Below are positions 1 to 8,500 of a stretch of 64,000 nt of DNA, piece after piece. Both the position numbers and the translations under genes were made by a program. Source of the DNA: Hyphomonas oceanitis SCH89. GTDB lineage: Bacteria > Pseudomonadota > Alphaproteobacteria > Caulobacterales > Hyphomonadaceae. The stretch spans positions 1-64,000 of the forward strand of contig NZ_ARYL01000019.1 of assembly GCF_000685295.1 (NCBI RefSeq), given 5' to 3'. Under the pieces are notes generated by a model. It saw only the letters and a program-made list of their open reading frames with translations, made no database searches and was not told where the DNA came from. Each line of letters begins with the position of its first letter. The stretch's first letter is position 1.

Positions 1-158
1 TGTCTCATGGTCGCTGACGGGGAACAGGCGCGATGGGCATGACGAAGGAGATGCCTCTGCACCTGTTTGCCGGGCGTATCCGCAACATGCGGATCTATGA
101 CGGCCCTTCGGAAGTGCACCGCATGGTGGTGGCACGCAACCTGATGGATACGCGCTGA
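1..158 (+). pseudogene. 3' end of acyl-CoA dehydrogenase gene, frame broken at the window edge
   Basis: The last 40 or so codons (from about 33 to the TGA at 156-158) encode the C-terminal signature of FadE-type acyl-CoA dehydrogenases, including GAMGMTKEMPLHL and MRIYDGPSEVHRMVVAR. This is the FAD/substrate-binding end of the enzyme that does the first step of fatty-acid beta-oxidation. In that frame a TGA lies at 15-17. The expected upstream residues (MVAD, normally followed by RAIQVHGAMGM) appear instead in frame 1 at 7-18. About 10 bases seem to be missing between the two parts. It is either a decayed gene or a sequencing error. A crotonase and an SDR follow on the same strand. Confidence 0.5.
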
Positions 159-199
159 CCGGCGCTTGGATTGAACGGAACAAGGACAGGATACTGACT

Positions 200-1009
200 A
201 TGAGTGATCGCATTACAATTTCGGTGAACAAGGGCGTAGCGGATGTGCGGCTGGTGCGCGCGGACAAGATGAACGCGCTGGACGACGCGATGTTCTCGCG
301 GCTGATTTCAGCGGCGGAAGAGATCAACGCCAACAAGGAGATTCGCTGCGTTGTGCTGTCGGGCGAGGGGCGCGCTTTCTGTGCCGGTCTGGACATGGGC
401 AATTTCGCCAAGATGGCCGAAGGCAAGCGCAGCGAGAACAGCGTCGCCGGTGGTGGCCTCGCCGCTCGGACGCATGGCATTGCCAACCGGGCGCAGCAGG
501 CAGTGTGGGGCTGGCGGACATTGCGCGTGCCGGTGATCGCGGCGGTGCATGGCGTGGCGCTGGGCGGTGGTTTTCAGGTCGCCCTGGGCGCGGATATCCG
601 GATCGTGCACCCTGACACCAAGATGTCGATCCTTGAAGTGAAGTGGGGCCTTGTGCCGGACATGAGCTCGACGGCGATCATGCGCCGACTGGTGCGAGAC
701 GACGTGATCCGTGAGCTGACCTATACGGGCCGCATCTTCACCGGCACGGAAGCCAAGGAGATGGGCTTCGTGACGCATCTTTCGGAGACGCCGTATGAGG
801 ACGCGATGAACCTGGCGCAGCTGATCGCGGAGAAGAGCCCGAGCGCGGTGCAGACGGCGAAGCAGCTGTATAACCGGATTGCGGACGGGTCTGATGCTGA
901 TGCGCTGATGGCGGAGTCGGAGCTGCAGGAGACGCTGATGGGCTCCAAGAACCAGATTGAGGCGGTTATGGCGGGGCTGCAGAAGCGCGTCGGCGACTTT
1001 ATCGATTGA
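200..1009 (+). CDS. enoyl-CoA hydratase/isomerase (crotonase) family protein
   Basis: This 269-residue protein has the length and fold signature of a single-domain crotonase, acting on acyl-CoA thioesters in the cytosol. The CoA-binding/oxyanion segment AFCAGLDMG is at about residues 59-67 and the second oxyanion loop GVALGGGFQ at 118-126. The residue matching catalytic Glu164 of rat mitochondrial hydratase is present (E146 in SILEVKWG). The position of rat Glu144 is Gln126. This suggests an isomerase or another crotonase reaction rather than textbook hydration. The ATG at 200 follows a purine-rich AAGGACAGG. Its position between an acyl-CoA dehydrogenase remnant and an SDR fits acyl-CoA breakdown. 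Confidence 0.9.
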   Translation: MSDRITISVNKGVADVRLVRADKMNALDDAMFSRLISAAEEINANKEIRCVVLSGEGRAFCAGLDMGNFAKMAEGKRSENSVAGGGLAARTHGIANRAQQAVWGWRTLRVPVIAAVHGVALGGGFQVALGADIRIVHPDTKMSILEVKWGLVPDMSSTAIMRRLVRDDVIRELTYTGRIFTGTEAKEMGFVTHLSETPYEDAMNLAQLIAEKSPSAVQTAKQLYNRIADGSDADALMAESELQETLMGSKNQIEAVMAGLQKRVGDFID

Positions 1010-1031
1010 TGTTTCTGCCAGAGGCTGCCCG

Positions 1032-1823
1032 ATGATTGATTATGCTGGAAAAGTGGCGCTTGTGACGGGGGCAGGTTCCGGTATCGGGCGTGCCCTCGCT
1101 GAAGCGCTGGCGTGGCGCGGGGCCAAGGTGGTCTGCGCGGATATTGACGAGGCCGCTGCCAAGGCGACCGCGTCGGGCATTGGGCACAGTGCAATGGCGA
1201 TCGCGTGTGACCTGGCGGACCATGACGCTGCGGGTGCGCTGATTGCGGAGGCGGCCGACTGGCAGGGGCGGCTGGACCTTGTCTGCTCGAACGCAGGCAT
1301 CGGGTTTGGCAAGCGGCTGATCAAGCAGCAGCAGGATGCTGCGGCTGAGCGGCTGATGGAAGTGAACCTGTTTGCGAACCTGCGGATTGCGCAGGCCTAT
1401 GCGCGGCTGATGCAGTCAACCGGGGCAAGCGGGCGGCTGATGATTACGGGCTCCGAGAACTCGCTGAGCCGGCCGGATGCGGTGCAAGGCAGCGGACAGG
1501 GCCTTTATGCCGTGACCAAGCATGGCGTGCTGATCATGACCGAGTGGATGCGCGACGAGTTCAGGTCCGGCAATGTGCCGGTGGAGCTGCACATATTGAT
1601 GCCGGGCGCTGTTTATACCGGGCTGATCGCGCCGCTCATTCCGGACCCGGCCAAGGCGCCGGCGGGTCTGAACCTGATCATGCCGGAACGCTGCGCCGAG
1701 ATCGCGCTGAGAGGCATGGACCTAGGCCTGTTCTATATTCCGACGCATGCCCACATCGCCGAGGACATGAAGCCGCGCACGCAAGGCGTGGCAGATGCGC
1801 TGGAGGCGCTGGGTCTGCGCTAA
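1032..1823 (+). CDS. short-chain dehydrogenase/reductase (SDR)
   Basis: This 263-residue classical SDR is an NAD(P)-dependent oxidoreductase on an unknown alcohol or ketone. The Rossmann glycine motif TGAGSGIG lies at residues 12-19, the NAG motif at about 87-89, and the catalytic triad is Ser141, Tyr159 and Lys163 (YAVTK). I chose ATG 1032 because the glycine motif then sits at the usual distance from the N-terminus. Longer in-frame starts would run back into the crotonase gene. The gap to the upstream gene is 22 bases, so the two are probably co-transcribed and act on related acyl-chain intermediates. Confidence 0.9.
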   Translation: MIDYAGKVALVTGAGSGIGRALAEALAWRGAKVVCADIDEAAAKATASGIGHSAMAIACDLADHDAAGALIAEAADWQGRLDLVCSNAGIGFGKRLIKQQQDAAAERLMEVNLFANLRIAQAYARLMQSTGASGRLMITGSENSLSRPDAVQGSGQGLYAVTKHGVLIMTEWMRDEFRSGNVPVELHILMPGAVYTGLIAPLIPDPAKAPAGLNLIMPERCAEIALRGMDLGLFYIPTHAHIAEDMKPRTQGVADALEALGLR

Positions 1824-1889
1824 AGCCAGCACGGGCGCCCGCGCATGCGGGGCATGGCGGGCACCTGATTTCGATTGCAGAGGAGGACT

Positions 1890-2489
1890 CTAGCCCGGCG
1901 GGCATTTGGGCTGGAGGGCGAGGAGGCCGCGTGGGGCGTTTGGCGCTTTTGCGAGATCGTGTGGCAGGGCGATCTGGAGCGCGTACTGCATCACATCGGG
2001 TGAACTGACTTTGGCGGTTTCATCCATGTAACGGGCGACACGCTCGGCATAGGGGAGCGGATTGTCGAGGACGGCCTGCATGCGCGCGATGCGGCGCAGG
2101 AGGCTTTCCGTTGTGGGCTCTTGTGTCGGCGCATCTGTGCGGGGCGTGCGGACGGCTGTGGCGGATTTCGGGGCTTTAGCTGGAGCTTCCAGGGGGACGC
2201 ACGGGTTAAAGACGCCGACACGCGTTGTGGGTGCGGTGGCGGCGGGTTTCGGCGCTGCGCGTTCGGCAGGCGGTTTGGCGGCCCGCTTCGGGGCGGGCGG
2301 CGGGAGGATCACGTCGACGGCCATCAAGTTGAGCGCGGCGCGCAGGGTGTCCTCGATATTTCGGAGTTCCTTGCTGGCCTTGCGGAAGGCGGCGCGCGGC
2401 ATGGCGACGGCTGCGCCGCCGATCCGGCCGATGAAGTCATCCATCAGCTTGCGCGCGCGGGTGAAGAGAGAGGCGAGAAGGTCATCCAT
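1890..2489 (-). CDS. hypothetical protein with Pro/Ala-rich centre
   Basis: I do not recognise this protein (about 199 residues from the ATG at 2489; an alternative start lies at 2516). The N-terminal 50 residues are amphipathic and helical (starting MDDLLASLFTRARKLMDDF). A Pro/Ala/Lys-rich low-complexity stretch follows at about 60-120, then a helical C-terminal part containing LLRRIARMQAVLDNPLPYAE. There is no signal peptide or membrane segment. The layout resembles small phasin-like or regulatory proteins, but I see no diagnostic motif. It is convergent with the SDR gene upstream. Confidence 0.6.
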   Translation of the reverse strand: MDDLLASLFTRARKLMDDFIGRIGGAAVAMPRAAFRKASKELRNIEDTLRAALNLMAVDVILPPPAPKRAAKPPAERAAPKPAATAPTTRVGVFNPCVPLEAPAKAPKSATAVRTPRTDAPTQEPTTESLLRRIARMQAVLDNPLPYAERVARYMDETAKVSSPDVMQYALQIALPHDLAKAPNAPRGLLALQPKCPPG

Positions 2490-2616
2490 GGGCGCCAGTA
2501 TAGGGGCGGTGCGCATGGGGGCAGATAAGGGGGCGGTTTTCCGACGGGGTTTGTGTGTGGGGATAGGGGATTTGGGGGTGTGTTTGCGGGGGATAAGTGG
2601 GCTTTGGCTGCATGAG

Positions 2617-2680
2617 GTCCCGGCTTTCGCCGGGACTGCGGCGTGTGAGGGCTCGTCCTTCGACTTCGCTCAGGATGAGC
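2617..2680. repeat. two adjacent palindromic elements (REP-like)
   Basis: Bases 2617-2636 form a perfect 8-bp stem (GTCCCGGC/GCCGGGAC) around TTTC. Bases 2651-2680 form a 9-bp stem (GCTCGTCCT/AGGATGAGC, one G-U pair) around a 12-base loop. The second resembles the short CCTTCGAC...AGGATGAG palindromes scattered between genes in many alphaproteobacterial genomes. They lie in the 200-base gap between two leftward genes, where they could act as a terminator or mRNA stabiliser. Copy number cannot be judged from one window. Confidence 0.55.
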
Positions 2681-2693
2681 GTTCAATACAAAC

Positions 2694-3566
2694 CTAGAGG
2701 AAGGCTTTCATGTCTGCGACGAAGCGGTCGAACTGGTCGTGGTGGAGCCAGTGGCCGGCGTTTTCGTAGACTTTGACTGTGGCGTCCTTGAAGTGTTTGG
2801 CGCGGCCGTCTTCTTCGGGGTTGGAGGCCCAGCTCTTCTCGCCGTAGAGGAGCAGCGTGGGACAAGTGATGGCTTCCCACAGGGCTTGGATGTCGGCGTA
2901 GGGGATGTCGTAGGGCGTCATCACGCGGAAGTAATTGTCGAATTTCCAGGAATAGGTGCCGTCTTCGTTCTGGCTGATGCCGTGGACGGTGAGGTGACGG
3001 GCCTGCTCGTCTGTCAGGTAGCTGTTCTCGGTTTTCATGCGCTGGTAGGCGTCTTCGAGCGTGGCGTATTTCTTCGAGGTGCGACCGGCGGCGGCGCGCT
3101 TTGAATCGATCCAGTCGCGCATGCGCTGGCCGGGCGTGTCGCTGAAGCGTTCCTTGATGACCTTCGGCGACGGGCCGAGGCCTTCGATGGCGACGATCTT
3201 GCGGACCTTTTCCGGGTAGATTCCGGCATAGCGCAGCGAGATGGCGCCGCCATAGGAGTGGGAGACGATGGTGACGGGATCGAATTTCAGCTGGTGGATC
3301 AGCTGGGCGAGATCGTAGACGCAGGCGCGGACGGAATATTCGCCATCTTCCGACCAGGCGCTGTCGCCATGGCCGCGCAGGTCTGGCGCGACGACGTGCC
3401 AGTCCTTGCTGAGTTCCTCGGCCACCCAGTCCCAGCTGCGGCAATGGTCGCGGCCGCCATGCACGAGGACGAGCGGCGGAGCGTCATGGTTGCCCCAGTC
3501 GACATAGTGGAGGCGCAGGCGCTGGGAGATGAAACTGTTCGAGGTCGGGCCGGAGAATTTTGTCAT
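2694..3566 (-). CDS. alpha/beta hydrolase
   Basis: This is a 290-residue alpha/beta-hydrolase-fold enzyme of the epoxide hydrolase/haloalkane dehalogenase/esterase type. The oxyanion segment LVLVHGG lies at about residues 32-38. The nucleophile elbow SHSYGG puts Ser104 at the active site. A C-terminal AGHWLHHDQ supplies the catalytic His. The strand after the lid carries TLLLYGEKSW, where the acid residue is expected. There is no signal peptide, so it acts in the cytosol. The substrate cannot be read from the sequence. The ATG at 3566 is followed directly by the typical N-terminal strand. It is divergent from the membrane protein at 3681 across a 114-base gap that must hold both promoters. 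Confidence 0.85.
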   Translation of the reverse strand: MTKFSGPTSNSFISQRLRLHYVDWGNHDAPPLVLVHGGRDHCRSWDWVAEELSKDWHVVAPDLRGHGDSAWSEDGEYSVRACVYDLAQLIHQLKFDPVTIVSHSYGGAISLRYAGIYPEKVRKIVAIEGLGPSPKVIKERFSDTPGQRMRDWIDSKRAAAGRTSKKYATLEDAYQRMKTENSYLTDEQARHLTVHGISQNEDGTYSWKFDNYFRVMTPYDIPYADIQALWEAITCPTLLLYGEKSWASNPEEDGRAKHFKDATVKVYENAGHWLHHDQFDRFVADMKAFL

Positions 3567-3680
3567 GGAGATGATTTGCCCGGCTTTGGCGGGCCCTGTC
3601 CAGACCCGGCATTAGATTGCCGTAGGGGCGACCCGTTTGGCGGCATTCCTGCGCCTCTCTGATAGGGAGGAAAATGCGTA

Positions 3681-4397
3681 ATGATAGCGACGATTGAGGG
3701 CGATACGGTGCTGGACCGGCCGACGGCAGGCTGGGCTGGCGGTTACGTTGCGGCATTGGTGTTGGCGAGCACGGGCCTCTTCCTCGCGGCGTTGGTGCTG
3801 GCTTTGCTGTTTTCGGGGAATTGGGGGCCGGGGCTGATCCTGCTGGTGCTGCCGGTCTGGATGCTGGGGCTGACGGCCAATGTATGGCGAGACTGCGAGG
3901 CGAAGCGGCTGTGGCGGGTGCGCATCGCGCCGGGTGAGCTGGTGATGGACCTGCCGTCGGGGCGGTCGCTGATGGCGCATCAGGCACGGGTACGGCTCGC
4001 GCTGGACGTGAAGGATGTTGCGGCACTGGAGACGCGGCTGGAGGCGTTTCGCTCGTTCGGCATGGCGAACATGCAGCGCAATTATGGTCTGCGGCTGACC
4101 AATGGCGAGCTGATCGTGCTGGGCGAGGACCGGGCGCTGGCAACCGGCATGGCGGAAGAAACAATGGGGCAGATGGTGGACACGATTGTCCAGAAGACCG
4201 GCCTGCCGCTTGTGGACCTTGGCATGGTGGAGGGGCACGGTGGATTGTTTGGCCTGCTCTTTACGTCCGTGCCGCGCTGGGACACGGCCAGCATGTCGGT
4301 GGAACGCATGCGGGCGCTGTGGCAAAAAACGGCCATGACGGGCGGGTTGGCAACCGTGGTGATTATTGCCGGGCTGATCCTGTCGGTGATGTTCTGA
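3681..4397 (+). CDS. hypothetical membrane protein, three predicted TM segments
   Basis: This 238-residue protein has two close hydrophobic helices near the N-terminus (about residues 20-45 and 50-66) and one at the very C-terminus (218-238). A soluble domain of about 150 residues lies between them. That domain starts with basic residues (DCEAKRLWRVRIAPGEL), which by the positive-inside rule suggests it faces the cytoplasm. I recognise no family. The ATG has a good ribosome site (GGGAGGAAAA). The gene is convergent with the kinase gene, with no base between the stop codons (4397/4398). Confidence 0.7.
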   Translation: MIATIEGDTVLDRPTAGWAGGYVAALVLASTGLFLAALVLALLFSGNWGPGLILLVLPVWMLGLTANVWRDCEAKRLWRVRIAPGELVMDLPSGRSLMAHQARVRLALDVKDVAALETRLEAFRSFGMANMQRNYGLRLTNGELIVLGEDRALATGMAEETMGQMVDTIVQKTGLPLVDLGMVEGHGGLFGLLFTSVPRWDTASMSVERMRALWQKTAMTGGLATVVIIAGLILSVMF

Positions 4398-6779
4398 CTA
4401 TTTTGTGCAGAGCGGGTATTGGGTGAAATAGTCTGCCATTTCGGGCCGGTCGCTTTCGAGCATTGTGCCAGCCTCTTCCATTATGTCGTTGAAGCGCTTG
4501 AGTTCGGAGAGGCGGAAGCAGCGTTCGGCTTCGTGACCGCCCCAGTTATTGTAGAACTCGTGGAGCTGGACGTTCTGGACCAGCATGTTGCGCTGGTAGG
4601 CGCCCTTGTCGGGGGACTTCTCGTAGCGGTCCTGGAACCATTGGGTGGCGCCGAGCAGGCTCTTCTCGGCTTCTTCCATGCGGCCGAGGTCGAGTAGCGG
4701 GTAGGCCATTTCGCCGAGATAGATGGCCTGCGATTCCTTCGCGTCCGCATCGTCAGCATCGAGCACGATGCGGCGGTCGAGCAGGGCGAGGGCGGCCTGG
4801 TAATCGGCGACGGCCTTTTCGGGCTCGCCAAGTTTGTACCAGGCAAAGGCGCGGCGCCAGTGGGCGAAGGTGACACCGCGCCAATAGGCCAGCGTTTCGG
4901 CCGGGATAAGCGCGTGGATTTTCTCCAGGGTTGCGAGCCCAGCGGTGGCGGCGTCGACGGCTTCCTGCGGATGGCCGGTGTTGAGCAGGACTTCCGACTG
5001 CATGCGCTGCGTGCGGCCGAGGCCGTAGAGGAAATCGACATTGTCCGGATTATCTACAAGGAGTACCTTGAGTTCCGATGTGACACGTTCGAGGCGCGCG
5101 ACGGCTTCGTCTGACTGGCCGTTGCGATACAGCATTGAGCCCAGGTCGCCATCGATGGCGAGGTATTTGAAGCGCTGCTTGGTGTCTTCGGGGCGCTTGT
5201 CGAGATAGGCCTTGTAATAGTCGAGGCTGGTCAAATTCTCGGCGATGGCGCGGTCGGTCTCGAAATCGATGTAGAAGGAGGCGCTGGCGAGTTCGGCATA
5301 AAGCTCGCCGAGCGCGAGGAGGAGTTCCGGGCTCTTGTCTGGATTGGCTTCAAGCGGTTTCAGGAGGGCAGCGGCGCGCTGGCGGTTGGTTTCTGCAAGG
5401 TCGATGTCGCCGGTCGAGCTGAAGCTCGGCGAACCTTGTATCTCGGAAAGGCGGACGAAGCCCTGGGCGGTTTCGATCTTCAGCGCTTCGGAGGCGCGCG
5501 CGTCGGCGGCGAGGGAATCCAGATAAGTCTGCGCGGCGTCGGCGAGTTCGAGCTTGGCACCGGTGGAGCCGGGGACGAGATCGATCTTGTCATAGACATC
5601 GAACATCATTGATTTGGCGAGGGTGCGGACCTGCTGGAAGCGGTAGTCGGTTTCGCGGCGGGCGGCTTCGGCGCGGTTGTACTGGGCGAGCGTGACGCCG
5701 AGGGCTGTGGCGAGGCCGAGGAAGGCGAGCGTGGTGCCGGCGGCGACGAGGCGGCGGCGCTTGAGGAACTTGGCGACGCGGTAACCGGCGCCGCCTGCAC
5801 GGGCCTCGACCGGCTGGTCGGTGCGGAAGTTCTGCACGTCCTCCATCATGGCATCGACTGAAGCGTAGCGGCTGTCGGGATCGATCTCGGTGGCGCGGGC
5901 GATGATGGCGGCGATGTCAGCCGGGGGCGACATGTCTTCCATCAGGGCGTCGAGCAGCTTGCCGAGGGAATAGACGTCCGAGAGCGTATTGGTGCCGGCG
6001 CCCTGCGCGCGTTCGGGGGCGGCAAAACCGGGCGTGAAGCTGAGACTGATGAGCGAGGCGGAGCCTACGCCGGGCTCGGCGGCCAAGGCATCAAGGTCGT
6101 TCGGCTTGGCGATTCCGAAGTCGATCAGCTTGACCTGCCCGCCATGGGTGACGAGCACGTTGGAGGGCGTGATATCGCGGTGGACGATGAGGTTCTGGTG
6201 CGCGTGGCGCACGGCGGCGCAGGCGTCACTGAAAAGCCAGAGCCGGTCGTCGATGCCGAGGCCCTGCTCATCGGCCCAAACCGTGATCGGCTGGCCGTCG
6301 ATGTATTCCATGATGATATAGGGCGAGCCGTCTTCCAGTTCGCCGCCGTCGAGGAGGCGGGCGATGTGGGCGTGGGTCAGGTCTGCGAGGATCTGCCGCT
6401 CGCGGCGGAAGCGGGCGATGAGGGCATCGGAGAGGACGCCGGGGCGAATGATCTTGATGGCGACCTTATGGGCGAAGTCACCGGAATCGCGTGTGCCTTC
6501 GAAGACGGCGCCCATGCCGCCCTGGCCGATCTGGCCCGTGATGCGGTAGGCGCCGATGCGCTCGGGGGCGGGCGGTTGGGCTGCGTCGGCCCCCGCGCCG
6601 CCCGTTTTGAGGGACATGTTGCCGGAGCCGTCGGCGTCCAGCAGCTCCAGCGCGCGGTCGCGCAGCGCGGTGTTGGCGCCCGCCTGCTGAGCCACCCAGC
6701 CGCGCCTTGTATCCGATGGTTGGTCCAGCGCCTCGGAGAAGAGCGCCATGGCCAGCGTGTCCAGGTCAGGCGTGCTCAT
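4398..6779 (-). CDS. membrane-anchored Ser/Thr protein kinase with TPR-like C-terminal half
   Basis: About 793 residues. A PknB-type kinase domain spans about 75-335, with the glycine loop GQGGMG, the ATP lysine in VAIKII, the catalytic loop HRDITPSN and the metal motif DFG. After it come basic residues and one membrane segment (about 345-368). Roughly 420 residues of helical repeats follow, resembling TPRs and predicted to be outside the membrane. The N-terminal 60 residues match the helical leader common in kinases encoded near ECF sigma factors of the kinase-linked group. The start at 6779 gives better spacing to GGGG than the in-frame ATG at 6785. A 261-base gap separates it from the protease gene upstream, so it may have its own promoter. 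Its likely partner is the sigma factor at 13489. Confidence 0.85.
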   Translation of the reverse strand: MSTPDLDTLAMALFSEALDQPSDTRRGWVAQQAGANTALRDRALELLDADGSGNMSLKTGGAGADAAQPPAPERIGAYRITGQIGQGGMGAVFEGTRDSGDFAHKVAIKIIRPGVLSDALIARFRRERQILADLTHAHIARLLDGGELEDGSPYIIMEYIDGQPITVWADEQGLGIDDRLWLFSDACAAVRHAHQNLIVHRDITPSNVLVTHGGQVKLIDFGIAKPNDLDALAAEPGVGSASLISLSFTPGFAAPERAQGAGTNTLSDVYSLGKLLDALMEDMSPPADIAAIIARATEIDPDSRYASVDAMMEDVQNFRTDQPVEARAGGAGYRVAKFLKRRRLVAAGTTLAFLGLATALGVTLAQYNRAEAARRETDYRFQQVRTLAKSMMFDVYDKIDLVPGSTGAKLELADAAQTYLDSLAADARASEALKIETAQGFVRLSEIQGSPSFSSTGDIDLAETNRQRAAALLKPLEANPDKSPELLLALGELYAELASASFYIDFETDRAIAENLTSLDYYKAYLDKRPEDTKQRFKYLAIDGDLGSMLYRNGQSDEAVARLERVTSELKVLLVDNPDNVDFLYGLGRTQRMQSEVLLNTGHPQEAVDAATAGLATLEKIHALIPAETLAYWRGVTFAHWRRAFAWYKLGEPEKAVADYQAALALLDRRIVLDADDADAKESQAIYLGEMAYPLLDLGRMEEAEKSLLGATQWFQDRYEKSPDKGAYQRNMLVQNVQLHEFYNNWGGHEAERCFRLSELKRFNDIMEEAGTMLESDRPEMADYFTQYPLCTK

Positions 6780-7040
6780 CGTCATGTCCCCACATGTCTA
6801 GTGTCCCGGCGGAGACTGTTGCCGATAGCGGGCCGCGACGCAACGGGGACGGTGAATTCAGGAAAATTTCAACCGGTGTGACCCGGCCTGCCGGATTTGC
6901 GCGCCTTGTGTATTGAGGCCCCGGGGATAAGTGCCAGGGCCGAAGCTGCCGGGAGGGGGACGCCCGGAGGAACGCCACCTGGCTTGCTAATCTCCATAGC
7001 GGCCGGGTGGCGGTCCATTGGCTGCCCCATGGCAGACCGA
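6780..7040. other. intergenic gap, probable kinase promoter
   Basis: This is the only sizeable gap inside the leftward signalling island. I see no convincing gene in it. The stretch nearest the kinase, roughly 6840-6885 read on the minus strand, has an A/T-rich core (TTGAAATTTTCCTGAATTC) in otherwise GC-rich sequence. That is a reasonable place for a promoter. I cannot assign a sigma factor from it. Confidence 0.35.
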
Positions 7041-8000
7041 TCAATAGCCGCCCCCGGCGCCCGGTCCCCGCAGGCGATCCCGTATACCGCGCTTGGCCTG
7101 TTCGAGGCTGGATTCCAGGTCGGCGCCGATATTGCGCTTCAGGTTGGACAGGGCGCTTGTCATCTGGGCGGGCGCCTCGGCCCGGACGGCTGAGACGGCC
7201 TGCTGCTGCGATGGCCCGCTGACGGAGAAGTTCGAGCGGCTCTCGATGGAACCGATGGTCCAGAAGCCATAGGGGTGGCTGTAATGCTCCATCACATCAT
7301 AGGCGATCCAGAGGTGGCCCTGTTGCCCCCAGTCGGCGCCCCATGAGTTGCGCACGAGCCAGGCGCCGCGCGCGTCGTCATACCCGACGATGAGCATGGC
7401 GTGGCCGCCCGACGGCTGGAGCCAGCCGCCACGCGGGCTGGCGATCTGGCCGGTATCGCGGGCTTCGACCATCAGCATCTGCTCCGGCAGGCTGATGCCG
7501 AACACGACAGGCAGGCCATTGGCGACGGTGGCCTTGGCGCCGAGGCCACTGCCTGTGCGGGCATAGGATATGGCGCTGAACTGTTCCGCGCCCTGGTAGC
7601 AGGCCTGAACGGGCTCGGTGGCCCACATGGCCTGCTGGTAGGGCCAGGCGCGTTCGGGGCAAGCGCCGAAGGCGAGGACAGAGGCCATGACATGGTGGAT
7701 GAAGGTGCCGCAGTCCTTGTCGGTTGTGCCGCCGATCTTGCGGGCGTTGTAGTAGACATAGAGGCGCGAAAGGTCTGTCAGGCCCTGACCGGAGAGGCGC
7801 TGGTGATATTCCAGTGCGCCGACGACGGCATTGGCCGCGCAGGAGCCGACATGGCCCTGGTTCTCGACTGGCGAACACAGGCCGCGCAGGTCGATGCGTT
7901 CCGGAAGGCCGCTATTGTCGGCCTTGAGCATGGGCGCGGCGCTTGGCGTCTCCTCGATCAGGCAGCCATCCGTGCGGTACTTTGAGTAATCCTGTGGCAT
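7041..8000 (-). CDS. papain-like (C1 family) cysteine peptidase, no signal peptide
   Basis: This 319-residue protein carries the full papain catalytic set. Gln48 and Cys54 lie in ENQGHVGSCAANA, His200 in GGHAMLIVGYDD and Asn218 in VRNSWGADWG. The pattern matches bacterial C1A-like peptidases, which are usually exported or preceded by a propeptide. Here the mature domain begins by about residue 33, with no hydrophobic leader, so the enzyme should stay in the cytosol. The C-terminal 70 residues are extra, helical and charged, and end in Gly-rich sequence. The gene starts 2 bases after the lipoprotein gene's stop in a run of coupled genes with a kinase, FHA and SPFH proteins. That makes it a candidate effector of the signalling island. 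Confidence 0.9.
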   Translation of the reverse strand: MPQDYSKYRTDGCLIEETPSAAPMLKADNSGLPERIDLRGLCSPVENQGHVGSCAANAVVGALEYHQRLSGQGLTDLSRLYVYYNARKIGGTTDKDCGTFIHHVMASVLAFGACPERAWPYQQAMWATEPVQACYQGAEQFSAISYARTGSGLGAKATVANGLPVVFGISLPEQMLMVEARDTGQIASPRGGWLQPSGGHAMLIVGYDDARGAWLVRNSWGADWGQQGHLWIAYDVMEHYSHPYGFWTIGSIESRSNFSVSGPSQQQAVSAVRAEAPAQMTSALSNLKRNIGADLESSLEQAKRGIRDRLRGPGAGGGY

Positions 8001-8002
8001 TC

Positions 8003-8500
8003 TCAGTCTCCTGTTAGATCTGTGTCGGGATCAACTGCTTGCGGGCGTAGCTCGGTTGGTTGTCCCGCCGGAACGAAGGCCGCGTGATTGAAGTGAAGCA
8101 GGCCGTGGGCGTTGAGTGAGCCGTCCAGGTTGTGCGTTTCGAAAAGGGCGTGCGTGTCGTCGATCAGGTGGGCCTCGCCCTGGGCGAGCGGCGTGCTGTC
8201 TGGATAGGCGATCTGGTAGAGGAGCTGGCCGTTACGGATGTGGCCGGTCATCGTCACCCCGGCTAGATTGCCGTTGCCGAGCGTTGCGGCCAAGTTGGCG
8301 CCGGTGACGCTGACATCCCAGTTATTGCCGAGGCCGTCTTCCCACTCGCCTGTCGGATAATAGAGGGCGGGTGAGACTGGCAGCTCGGTCGTTTCACCGC
8401 CGAGCAGCTCATCCTTCTTCTCGCTTTCGGGGCCGAAGACGGAGCTGGGTTTGCAGGCTGTGAGGGCGAGGACAACGGTCAATATAAGGATAAGTCTCAT
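8003..8500 (-). CDS. lipoprotein sharing a domain with the adjacent kinase
   Basis: This 165-residue protein has a lipoprotein signal peptide ending in the lipobox LTAC (lipidated Cys16). Its C-terminal 100 residues align by eye with the extracytoplasmic C-terminus of the kinase encoded just upstream. Both share YY...W.DG.G, then (I/R)NGQ.L.Y, then DG/YG.LN..G..H.NH. The start ATG overlaps the kinase stop (ATGA at 8497-8500), so translation is probably coupled. The function of the domain is unknown. It may be a ligand-binding or homotypic interaction module that connects an envelope protein to the kinase. Confidence 0.8.
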   Translation of the reverse strand: MRLILILTVVLALTACKPSSVFGPESEKKDELLGGETTELPVSPALYYPTGEWEDGLGNNWDVSVTGANLAATLGNGNLAGVTMTGHIRNGQLLYQIAYPDSTPLAQGEAHLIDDTHALFETHNLDGSLNAHGLLHFNHAAFVPAGQPTELRPQAVDPDTDLTGD

